Virus record (IMG/VR): IMGVR_UViG_3300005253_000017
Span: 1-64,000 of that record
Strand: one strand, 5' to 3'
From: a virus
Length of the DNA: 64,000 nucleotides
Position 1 is the first letter of the stretch. Each line of letters opens with the position of its first letter. Positions 23,472 through 29,675 of this stretch are shown here, piece after piece. The translations under genes were made by a program, and so were the position numbers. The notes beneath the pieces were generated by a model. That model did no database searches. It had not been told where the DNA came from and saw only the letters and a program-made list of their open reading frames with translations.

Positions 23472-23693
23472 TTAGGTTTGTCCGCGCTGTAAATACGGGA
23501 TAGCATCGTTAATACGCTGCTGAACACCTTCCCAGAATTGGTGAATAATTTCACGCCCTGTGCAGGGCCACCAACATGTCAGCCCTTGCTTGAATTCAGC
23601 GTCAAGGTTAGCTTTGGCAAGCTTGATTCCGCGAACATAGGCCCGCAGGGAAATTGCACGTTCGATTCCTGGACAGTAAATTGTGCGTGTCAT
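23472..23693 (-). CDS. Hypothetical protein, 73 aa
   Basis: ATG at 23693 with AGGAGAATGGAGTT upstream. Two cysteines in TCWWPCTGRE and a mainly helical fold. The 61 nt downstream contain AAGGTAAGG but no gene. Not recognised. Confidence 0.6.
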   Translation of the reverse strand: MTRTIYCPGIERAISLRAYVRGIKLAKANLDAEFKQGLTCWWPCTGREIIHQFWEGVQQRINDAIPYLQRGQT

Positions 23694-23761
23694 AACTCCA
23701 TTCTCCTATCATCGACCGATTCGTCTTCTTCACTATCCTCAACTGCTCTGATCCTTGTCTC

Positions 23762-24019
23762 CTATTCTGCATCTGCCATTGCAAATTGAACTGTTTCATG
23801 CCAAGCGCTTGCCGCTTGATCAAAAAGGGGATAGGTTCTCAGGTCAGCAACCTCGCCACAATCTGCATCAAAGATACAAATCGCTCCCCTCATATCCTTG
23901 GAACGGTTTGCCTTGTACAGTTCATAGTCAAGTCCACCAATCCGAATTATGTTTTCCAAGGTAGACTCAAAACCCGCGATCCGTTGAACCTCGCCGATTG
24001 TCTTGATTCTTGCATTCAT
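23762..24019 (-). CDS. Hypothetical protein, first gene after the leftward promoter, 85 aa
   Basis: ATG at 24019 follows ACTAGGAGATGAGGAC, a leader shared almost base for base with the gene starting at 63968. The product is mixed alpha/beta with RGAICIFDADCGEVADL. It is the promoter-proximal gene of this leftward set. In the 68-nt gap after it, a second AGGAGACAAGG is followed by ATC rather than ATG, so a decayed gene start is possible. Confidence 0.65.
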   Translation of the reverse strand: MNARIKTIGEVQRIAGFESTLENIIRIGGLDYELYKANRSKDMRGAICIFDADCGEVADLRTYPLFDQAASAWHETVQFAMADAE

Positions 24020-24067
24020 GTCCTCATCTCCTAGTTCAAGGACCCTATTCGATTTTCACTCTATTAC

Positions 24068-24095
24068 ATTATACGCCCTATCAGGAAAAAGTAAA
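24068..24095 (-). promoter_or_regulatory. Leftward promoter TTTACT-16-TATAAT
   Basis: On the leftward strand TTTACT (24090-24095) and TATAAT (24068-24073) are separated by 16 nt. The predicted start is about 40 nt before the ATG at 24019, leaving a 5' leader with AGTGAAAATCGAATA and a strong AGGAGA site. The duplicate at 63894-63921 keeps the same spacing, which supports function. Confidence 0.8.
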
Positions 24096-24138
24096 CCCCT
24101 AAAATAAAAAAATCTGCCCCTTTTTTCTGTCCCACAAC

Positions 24139-24154
24139 CCTTTGTAAACAAAGG
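24139..24154 (-). terminator. Hairpin after the 24157 gene
   Basis: CCTTTG-TTTA-CAAAGG (6-bp stem, 4-nt loop) begins 3 nt after the stop at 24157. It lacks an immediate U-run, but a T-rich tract (24103-24112) follows 27 nt later, after an A-run. It probably acts as a weak or two-part terminator in front of the promoter. Confidence 0.5.
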
Positions 24155-24156
24155 AC

Positions 24157-24930
24157 TTAGCCAAACATCCCCTTGAGGGCCGCCGGTATACCGACCTTCC
24201 ATGTCCTCTCGGAACCCAGCCAACTGGGTGGAACGGCCCCCTTGAGCCCCCCATGGGCGTCCTCCACCACGTCGAGCAGCAGGGTTATCAACTGCCCCCT
24301 TGGTAGGGGCTTATCTTCCCGACCCTTCAGCCACTCCCCGGCCACCATGAAACTCTCGTAGTCCTGTCCAGGATTCTTCAGCCCGAACGCCTTACGCCCC
24401 AAGAACTTCTTGGCATAGGCGTTGGCTATCGCCAGGGTCAGGCCGGGGTCCTTATCGGGGAGCTTTTTCTTGCCATCCTTCGTCCACCAAAGCCCCACCC
24501 GTTTTGCATGGCAGTCGGTGACTTTCCGCAGGAATCCGCCGAGATGGGAATAGCCGTGGTTACGGCCCTCCCAGATATGGCGATCTTGGCGGCAGGCCTC
24601 GAAATAGCTCCCCATTCGCTCCAGCAGCTTTGACACACCCACCTCCTTGATCGCCTTCTTGAACACGCCGCCATGAGTGTCAACCTCGTCTATCGTAATG
24701 GGATTGTTCCTCGACTCCTGGACGGCCTCGTAACGGATGTACGGATGCTCGTTCCAGGCGTTGACCAGCGTGAGGACATCGGCATCCAGACGGGCCCCGG
24801 TTCCCTCGCCCCTTATAATCTCCGCCCTGCTCGCCTTGGTGGGAAGGATGATGAACGAGACGGGGGCACCGGAAGCAATCGCCTCCCTCTGGCTTTTTGT
24901 CAACTTGATCTTGATTTCGACCATCTTCAC
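24157..24930 (-). CDS. Early leftward protein of unknown function, 257 aa
   Basis: This is the first gene left of the divergence point, with its own TTTACA-15-TATAAT promoter. The N terminus (about 1-70) carries KLTKSQREAIASG and strand-rich sequence. The middle holds YFEACRQDRHIWEGRNHGYSHLGGFLRKV. The C-terminal part is glycine- and lysine-rich. The middle segment faintly recalls DnaD-like replication-initiation domains, but I would not assign it. A DNA-binding early regulator or replication protein is possible. Confidence 0.65.
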   Translation of the reverse strand: MKMVEIKIKLTKSQREAIASGAPVSFIILPTKASRAEIIRGEGTGARLDADVLTLVNAWNEHPYIRYEAVQESRNNPITIDEVDTHGGVFKKAIKEVGVSKLLERMGSYFEACRQDRHIWEGRNHGYSHLGGFLRKVTDCHAKRVGLWWTKDGKKKLPDKDPGLTLAIANAYAKKFLGRKAFGLKNPGQDYESFMVAGEWLKGREDKPLPRGQLITLLLDVVEDAHGGLKGAVPPSWLGSERTWKVGIPAALKGMFG

Positions 24931-25312
24931 CTCAGACCATTATACCCTGGGAGGTCAAATGTAAATATTTTTCGGGTGCAAAAGCTAGTATAATAATAGC
25001 TGTTTCTTCTTCTTCTGTTTCTTCTTCTTTATTATACTAGCAAAACACCCCTCCAAATGTTTGCTTTTCTTAGGTTTCGAGTAAATAATTCAACCGAAGA
25101 GCCTTAGCGGAATAGGGACTTATGAAAATGGCATTTCCCGATTTCTCGTCAAACGTTAATATTTGGCCGAATCTTTAGGAAATATTAACACTTTGGATGT
25201 TTGGGACTAGGAGAGGCTGAAAAATTTCTTGAGAAAATCCGTTGAAACGGGAGGCCGAGGGTATAATGGGATGAAGGCAAAAGACACTCGACAACTTGGA
25301 AAGGAGCAAACG
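24931..25312. promoter_or_regulatory. Divergence region with two inverted repeats (origin or switch candidate)
   Basis: No gene is supported in these 382 nt. A perfect 13-bp inverted repeat, GCTAGTATAATAA (24984-24996) and its complement (25029-25041), brackets a polypyrimidine tract of TTC repeats; each arm contains an inward-facing TATAAT. A second perfect 10-bp inverted repeat, GTTAATATTT (25155-25164) and AAATATTAAC (25180-25189), lies 110 nt further on. A rightward GTATAAT is at 25261-25267. Leftward and rightward transcription part here, so an origin, operator or early switch is plausible. Confidence 0.6.
24939..24965 (-). promoter_or_regulatory. Leftward promoter TTTACA-15-TATAAT
   Basis: On the leftward strand TTTACA (24960-24965) and TATAAT (24939-24944) precede the ATG at 24930 by 8 nt after the -10, so this message too would be nearly leaderless, like the terminase transcript. 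Confidence 0.65.
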
Positions 25313-25516
25313 ATGCAAGGCAAAAAGACAGACGCCGGGAAACGCTGTAAGGTGGTAATCATGGATGACGATGATCAGAAAGTCCGCGATGCTATGCTGC
25401 TGGAGAAAGATGTCCGTGACGAATCGTGGTCGATATTTGTCTTTGATTGGAAGTGTGTGAGCTTTGCCTCGTACCCAGAAATTCTCGAAATTGGCGATTT
25501 TGTTGCCCCACGTTGA
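25313..25516 (+). CDS. First rightward gene, hypothetical, 67 aa
   Basis: ATG at 25313 has AAAGGAGC upstream and lies 45 nt after a TATAAT (25262-25267); an in-frame ATG at 25271 lacks a ribosome site. The product is a mix of basic start (KKTDAGKRCK) and acidic core (VVIMDDDDQKVRDAM). As the first early gene it may be a host-takeover factor. Not recognised. Confidence 0.6.
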   Translation: MQGKKTDAGKRCKVVIMDDDDQKVRDAMLLEKDVRDESWSIFVFDWKCVSFASYPEILEIGDFVAPR

Positions 25517-25560
25517 AAACCGACGTGTATAATGGAATAGGTAAGCTAGAAAGGAACACA

Positions 25561-25848
25561 ATGATGAGAAGCAATGTAATTCGAGACCCTGAATTGGACC
25601 CCGAACCCGGAAATGAATCCGAGCCCGAATCAAAGGTGGAAATGGATTGGTGGCTTCGCAAGACTAAGAAGGGCTACATGGAAGTTTGGTGTAGAGAGCA
25701 TAACGATCCCGATGTAAAGTGGATCGTGATGACCATCGGTCCTGGGGGTGTCGCACTGGCGAATGATATCGTGGATGATATCGGTATCGCTAAAGATGAT
25801 GGAGATGCCATTGTCTCTCTCGGCGTTGATATCAACTACTACGGGTAA
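25561..25848 (+). CDS. Hypothetical acidic protein, 95 aa
   Basis: ATG at 25561 (ATGATG) with AGAAAGGAACACA upstream and GTATAAT at 25527-25533. The N terminus is proline/glutamate-rich (DPELDPEPGNESEPESK) and a compact domain follows (KWIVMTIGPGGVAL). Its start MMRS.IRD resembles that of the gene at 32140. Not recognised. Confidence 0.65.
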   Translation: MMRSNVIRDPELDPEPGNESEPESKVEMDWWLRKTKKGYMEVWCREHNDPDVKWIVMTIGPGGVALANDIVDDIGIAKDDGDAIVSLGVDINYYG

Positions 25849-26051
25849 CACAGAAGTTGCCGGACAGCTGATTGAAAACCGAATATGAGAGGCGGCGGTA
25901 CAGGGAATGTGCCTGCGGTCATAAATCGGGTGGAAGAACCGCTCAATGCGTACTGGCCGTGAATAAAAGCCAGCCCGAATAAGAATGATTCGTCCTGTCG
26001 GTGAGAACCCGGCCTGTCTCTCAAGTTTTTTGACGACCGAAAGGAAATGAA
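25849..26051 (+). ncRNA. Possible structured RNA or long leader
   Basis: These 203 nt hold no convincing gene but several short perfect hairpins: CAGG/CCTG, CTGGC/GCCAG closing an 11-nt loop, CGAAT/ATTCG, and an outer CCGGACAG near 25861 that can pair (one bulge) with CCTGTCGG near 26003. A T6 run (26024-26029) follows. It could be a small RNA, an attenuator for the next genes or the 5' part of the larger RNA downstream. Confidence 0.35.
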
Positions 26052-26237
26052 ATGGATGAGTTCGAGGAAACCCGTGCTGTAATCAGCCTTCTTTGGAAGT
26101 TTATTCAACCTTCACCCGGTCAGCCTCCATTGGGATCGAAAGAATCCGATGAAAGAGAGATCGGCTATGGTGTGACGTATATGGCTGTTCGACTTGCCGC
26201 TATAGAAATGGGAGTCGATTACATCTCCCCACTATGA
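26052..26237 (+). CDS. Hypothetical protein, 61 aa
   Basis: ATG at 26052 follows CGAAAGGAAATGAA. The product is helical (EETRAVISLLWKFIQ, then YMAVRLAAIEMGVDY). It is one of only two short genes flanked by the structured segments. Not recognised. Confidence 0.6.
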   Translation: MDEFEETRAVISLLWKFIQPSPGQPPLGSKESDEREIGYGVTYMAVRLAAIEMGVDYISPL

Positions 26238-26246
26238 GGAAACGAA

Positions 26247-26360
26247 ATGACCGATGACGAACTTAGAAAAAAGATAAGGAAAGACCCACTTGGGAATGGT
26301 GGGTACGCCACGAGGATTTGTCGAGGCTGTCACAACTACTTGACTGATCCAAGAGGGTAG
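26247..26360 (+). CDS. Small hypothetical protein, 37 aa
   Basis: ATG at 26247 with GAGGAAACGAA upstream; TAG at 26360. The product is basic, then has ATRICRGCHNYLTDP, half of a zinc finger. A perfect 7-bp hairpin starts at the base after its stop codon. It may be a truncated gene whose 3' part was replaced by the RNA locus. Confidence 0.5.
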   Translation: MTDDELRKKIRKDPLGNGGYATRICRGCHNYLTDPRG

Positions 26361-26760
26361 CACCGATACGGCTAAGATTATAGATCGGTGTTCTGCATGC
26401 TTTGATGAGTAAACTCCAAGAATTCGTTTGATATTTGACAACCAAATAGGATATACCTGTCCGCGGTACGAGACAATCGTACGCCGACCCGAAGATACTA
26501 GGGTGAATGCTTCGCAAGGAGCGGTGTATCAATGCCGGATGAAAAGACCGGCCGGACAGGTTTTGATATAAGGCTCGCCTAAAGGCCATGACAACCGCAA
26601 GCCCAGTCCGTACCTGACGACCGATGTGGGCTGGCTCCGGCGATAAATTGTCAGGCTCTATTTCGCTGATTGGCCGATTGTCTTAGCGGGCAGAAAGGCT
26701 CGCCTTTCAATATACTGGATAGGCGGTGCGGGACAGCCGCACAGGCATCGGGGTTACTCG

Positions 26761-26802
26761 TTTGGGAACCACCCATTCCATAGGCTTGGGAACCACTCAT
26801 TC
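26761..26802 (+). repeat. Tandem 24-nt repeat inside the RNA candidate
   Basis: TTTGGGAACCACCCATTC (26761-26778) and CTTGGGAACCACTCATTC (26785-26802) are 16/18 identical and start 24 nt apart. They lie in the least-paired part of the RNA candidate and could be protein-binding or loop-receptor elements. Confidence 0.7.
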
Positions 26803-27189
26803 GATACTGCGCTCTGCTGCGTTACATGCCTGGGAAGGACAGGCCATATCCAGCGATACCCCGGTGGCCAGACAGGTGCAAGGTGTTTGGGATATACCAC
26901 CGGGGACTTGCGGCGGCCCAGGTACGAGCTGGGGCATGTGCACCGTTAACCGTACTACACACGGAAGCTAGGAGGTGCCAATCCTCCCCGCCGCTTTGAG
27001 CTAGCTGGTTAGAGCAGCAGTGGTCACAGCAGAGTGTGACAGGGTAAGGGAATGCATATAATAATCGTAACCCTTGCTGACCGATGGGATATAGACCCAC
27101 TAAGGGAGCCTCGAAACTCTCTGCTGCTTTCGGAATCGCAAGTTCGTATAACCACGAATAACTCAACATCGAAGACAAGGAGAATCGAG

Positions 27190-27276
27190 ATGTCAAGTAG
27201 GCAACATTCCTCAGAAGATTGTTTCCGCGATTCCGGCCCGAAGGGCGTTCCTTCGGGAAATTTTAAAGACAAGTGA
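27190..27276 (+). CDS. Very small hypothetical protein, 28 aa
   Basis: ATG at 27190 follows ACAAGGAGAATCGAG, a strong ribosome site; TGA is at 27276. The frame runs through the terminator-like hairpin at 27237-27257. It may be a leader peptide or a small toxin-like product; equally it may be chance. Confidence 0.35.
   Translation: MSSRQHSSEDCFRDSGPKGVPSGNFKDK
27237..27264 (+). terminator. Terminator-like hairpin at the end of the RNA region
   Basis: CCCGAAGG-GCGTT-CCTTCGGG is a perfect 8-bp stem with a 5-nt loop, followed by AAATTTT. It lies 21 nt before the TATAAT (27286-27291) that precedes the next gene set. Confidence 0.6.
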
Positions 27277-27284
27277 TTCAGAGT

Positions 27285-27291
27285 GTATAAT
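27285..27291 (+). promoter_or_regulatory. GTATAAT element before the HARE-HTH gene
   Basis: GTATAAT is followed by AGAGTAGGAGAATGAG and the ATG at 27308, the same layout as at 28599 and 22403. No good -35 box is present. With the terminator just upstream it probably starts the replication operon. Confidence 0.55.
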
Positions 27292-27307
27292 AGAGTAGGA
27301 GAATGAG

Positions 27308-27856
27308 ATGACAGACGATGAGAGAACGGCGTACATTGAGGCGTGCCCGGCGTTCGGGCTGGACGAGAAAGGTGAATCGGCATTCGATATGAGCACTGAG
27401 GAATGTCAGCTATGCGAACAGCAGGACCGAAACACGCACAATGCCTGTTGGGAAGAGTGGAAGCAGGCCAACCCGCCTCAGGCTCAAGAGGTAGGAGAAC
27501 CGCAGGTAAAAATGACTGTTGAAGATAATGGGGCCGAGATTCCCGAGGCCCCCAAACCTGAGAAGGAGAAGCAAGAAATGGCAGAGACAGAGAAAAAGAC
27601 GAAGGTGGTGAAGGAAACAAAGGAAAAGAAGATGTCTCAACTTGATGCCGCTGTGGTTATTCTTGGCGAAGCTGATGGACCTCTCAACTGCAAAGAGATG
27701 GTCAGCAGGATGGCTGAGAAGGGACTGTGGAGCAGTCCAAAGGGCAAGACACCAGCAGCAACTGTTAATGCTGCCATCATTCGTGAAATCAATAAGAAGG
27801 GCGATGAGTCTCGCTTTCGCAAAGTATCAAGAGGCATGTTCTCTCTGAATGGTTGA
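27308..27856 (+). CDS. HARE-HTH domain protein
   Basis: The 182-residue protein has an N-terminal Cys motif (EECQLCEQQDRNTHNAC), an acidic-then-lysine linker (about 65-108) and a C-terminal HARE-HTH winged helix: LDAAVVILGEADGPLNCKEM, MAEKGLW, TPAATVNAAIIREI, and the wing RFRKVSRGMFSL. HARE-HTH domains occur in the RNA polymerase delta subunit, restriction enzymes and chromatin proteins, and are thought to sense modified DNA or bind RNA polymerase. It overlaps the DNA methyltransferase gene, which suggests a modification-linked role. Confidence 0.85.
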   Translation: MTDDERTAYIEACPAFGLDEKGESAFDMSTEECQLCEQQDRNTHNACWEEWKQANPPQAQEVGEPQVKMTVEDNGAEIPEAPKPEKEKQEMAETEKKTKVVKETKEKKMSQLDAAVVILGEADGPLNCKEMVSRMAEKGLWSSPKGKTPAATVNAAIIREINKKGDESRFRKVSRGMFSLNG

Positions 27857-28604
27857 ATTGAAAGAAACATACCCTGAAATCCAATCCGTCCTCGACGGCG
27901 AGTCTAAGGGCTGCATCATCCAAGGTGATTGTCTCGACGTAATGAGGGAAATACCAGACGGGTGTGTCGATGCGGTGATAACTGATCCGCCGTATGGGAT
28001 TCCATTGGGGGCTGCGTTTGTCAGGGGTGGAACAAAACTAATTGAAGATGGATCGGGAAGTTTCAACGAGAACGGATCGTGGTCATGGCTCGCCGATCCC
28101 ACTTGGCTAAGAGCTGGCGGGAATATCGCAGCGTTCCACAAGCGGGGGGATGGTTTGCCATCGCATGTGCTCACATGGCATAAGTTTTATCTGGTCAAGG
28201 ATGCACCGCCGCCAACACCGCGGCCAGTGTTCGTCAGCGCCGTGGAAGAGTGTTCTATCGGCCGGAAACCCGGAAAGTCTCGATGGTTCGGCGGGGGATA
28301 TGTCCCGAATTATTGGCATGGTATGACGCCGAATCAGGCAAATAAGTCCCACGGACATCCATCGGAAAAGCCCTTGGTGGCAGTGAGTGTTCTTGTGGAT
28401 GCCTTATCTGATTCAGGTGACATCATCCTTGACCCCTTCTGCGGGTCTGGCACAACCTGTGTGGCAGCAAAGAAATTAGGCAGGAGATACATAGGTATTG
28501 ACATTGAACAAAAATACTGCGACATTGCCCGTGATCGCCTTCTCGGACTAGAAGGCAAGCGACTGGGCAGCCAGCACAAACACAAGGGATTCTTTGATGT
28601 ATAA
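27849..28604 (+). CDS. DNA methyltransferase, N6-adenine/N4-cytosine, beta class
   Basis: The 251-residue enzyme has catalytic motif IV DPPYG (residues about 47-51) first, a target-recognition region, then SEKPL and the SAM-binding motif I LDPFCGSGTT near the C terminus. That order defines the beta class. It modifies adenine-N6 or cytosine-N4; the target is unknown. No cognate nuclease is beside it, so it is probably an orphan that protects phage DNA. Its stop codon lies inside GTATAAT at 28599. Confidence 0.92.
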   Translation: MVELKETYPEIQSVLDGESKGCIIQGDCLDVMREIPDGCVDAVITDPPYGIPLGAAFVRGGTKLIEDGSGSFNENGSWSWLADPTWLRAGGNIAAFHKRGDGLPSHVLTWHKFYLVKDAPPPTPRPVFVSAVEECSIGRKPGKSRWFGGGYVPNYWHGMTPNQANKSHGHPSEKPLVAVSVLVDALSDSGDIILDPFCGSGTTCVAAKKLGRRYIGIDIEQKYCDIARDRLLGLEGKRLGSQHKHKGFFDV

Positions 28605-28622
28605 TAGACAAGGAGAACAAAG

Positions 28623-29675
28623 ATGAAACGAACAAAGCTGATTGAAGCAATGGAAAAGCTCTACCCCGCAGTCGCGACTAATCCCATACAAGAAGAGATG
28701 GGAGACTTTCGCGTATCGGGCAATACCCTCAGGGCCGCAGATGGCCTCATTATGGTACAGGTAAAGATGGACGAGGATACCGGCCTTGACTGCCGTGTGC
28801 CTGCCGCCCCGGTGTACAAGCTCTTGACGTCCTCCACGATGGACGAGATTGAGCTGTCTGCCAACGACGGCAAGCTAGTCGTAAAGGCCGACAAGCACAA
28901 GCTCCGGGGTTCCTACTCCATCCAGGAGGAGGCTCCGTACCTTGACGACCTAAAGTTTGACGTTGAGGAATGGCAAGACATCCCCAAGGGCATGATATCA
29001 GGCATCCGAATGTGCCGATTCGCCGCCTCCAAAGATGCGAGTCGCGGCGTGCTTCTCGGAATCCTGTTAGAAGGCAAGGACATCATAGCGGCGGACGGAT
29101 TCCGGATTGCACAGTACCAGATGGGCACAGATGTGGGAGGCCCATATGTTCTATCCCCAGAGTTGATTGCCCAGGTTGTCCACTACGGCGAGACGATAAC
29201 GGGCTGGGCAGTGGTTGACAATGTGGCCTACTTCAAGGTAGGCGACGATACAATAGTAGCTGGCCGATGTTTGGAGGGCCAATACCCACCGGCCAAGGAA
29301 TTCCTGCAGGAGGCAAAGACGCTGGATAAGACATTCGTACTGCCTGAGGAACTGGTAGAGGTCCTGAACCGCCATGACAAGCAGCTTACCGAGGTCGCCC
29401 TAGAAGACCGCGAAGTGACAGTTACCATCGACGGCGGAACCGTCAAGATATCGTCTACCGACGATGTAACATATGAGCTTGAGGAGACATTGGGCGAAGG
29501 GGATGGAGACGAGACAGATGGAGCAAAGCTGAAGTTCAGCATCACGCCTACGTTCTTGGCGCAGGTGCTCAAGGAGAGCCGCAAGATGCGGTTCGACGAC
29601 AAAAGTAAGTTCATCTGTTTCAAGTCCCGAGACGAAGGCAAATTCACATATTTGGCGACAGTCGAAAGACTATGA
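28623..29675 (+). CDS. dnaN: DNA polymerase sliding clamp (DnaN-like)
   Basis: The 350-residue product is slightly shorter than bacterial beta clamp (about 366) but keeps landmarks: LRAADGLIMVQVKM, the central GILLEGKDIIAADGFRIAQY (ATDGHRLA equivalent), GRCLEGQYPPAKEF (EGRFPDY equivalent), and the C-terminal strand FICFKSRDEGKFTYLATVERL. It should encircle DNA and tether the polymerase encoded next, with which its stop overlaps (ATGA). A GTATAAT element and AAGGAGAACAAAG precede the start. Confidence 0.9.
   Translation: MKRTKLIEAMEKLYPAVATNPIQEEMGDFRVSGNTLRAADGLIMVQVKMDEDTGLDCRVPAAPVYKLLTSSTMDEIELSANDGKLVVKADKHKLRGSYSIQEEAPYLDDLKFDVEEWQDIPKGMISGIRMCRFAASKDASRGVLLGILLEGKDIIAADGFRIAQYQMGTDVGGPYVLSPELIAQVVHYGETITGWAVVDNVAYFKVGDDTIVAGRCLEGQYPPAKEFLQEAKTLDKTFVLPEELVEVLNRHDKQLTEVALEDREVTVTIDGGTVKISSTDDVTYELEETLGEGDGDETDGAKLKFSITPTFLAQVLKESRKMRFDDKSKFICFKSRDEGKFTYLATVERL

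Larger units (their letters stand above)
24020..24162 (-). repeat. Inverted-copy intergenic cassette (terminator/promoter/RBS), left copy
   Basis: From GGCTAAGTC at a gene end to the ATG of the next gene, this leftward-reading segment matches 63822-63970 on the other strand. Shared blocks include GGGGTTTACTTTT, CGTATAATG, AGTGAAAATCGAATA, CCTTGAACTAGGAGA and GGACATGAAT. It contains a hairpin, A/T-rich tract and promoter. Confidence 0.85.
26361..27264 (+). ncRNA. Large structured RNA candidate (GOLLD/ROOL-like class?)
   Basis: About 0.9 kb in an otherwise gene-packed arm has no credible protein gene except one 28-aa frame at its end, yet contains many perfect helices. Examples are CACCGAT/ATCGGTG (26361-26390), ACCTGTCCG/CGGACAGGT (26455-26463 with 26553-26561) enclosing GTACGA/TCGTAC, GCC-a-TGACAA/TTGTCA-GGC (26585-26656) enclosing AGCCCA/TGGGCT, GAAAGG-CTCG-CCTTTC (26693-26708), GTGCGG/CCGCAC (26726-26742), CCTGGG/CCCAGG (26829-26922) enclosing CCCCGGTGG/CCACCGGGG (26859-26905), GGAGG/CCTCC (26971-26987) and GTCACA/TGTGAC (27023-27040). 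It ends at a terminator-like hairpin. No tRNA, tmRNA, RNase P or group I core is recognised. Confidence 0.65.

Noticed and set aside
23694-23761. A gene following AGGAGACAAGG after the 85-aa gene
   Set aside because: The ribosome site is followed by ATC, not a start codon, and the following frame is short; noted only as a possible decayed start.
24157-24930. DnaD-like replication initiator
   Set aside because: A short segment recalls the family, but the alignment I can make by eye is too weak to name the gene.
26726-26971. An 81-aa rightward frame in the RNA region
   Set aside because: No ribosome site, unusual composition (repeated GTTHSI from the tandem repeat), and it runs across perfect RNA helices.
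26996-27045. tRNA-like D-loop sequence AGCTGGTTAGAGC
   Set aside because: No acceptor, anticodon or T-arm can be built around it; it is better explained as part of the larger RNA fold.
26822-27196. A 124-aa leftward frame in the RNA region
   Set aside because: It is antisense to everything in the arm, has no RBS and overlaps the strongest hairpins.
26361-27264. Group I or group II intron
   Set aside because: None of the P/Q/R/S core elements or a domain V helix is seen, and it does not interrupt a recognisable gene.
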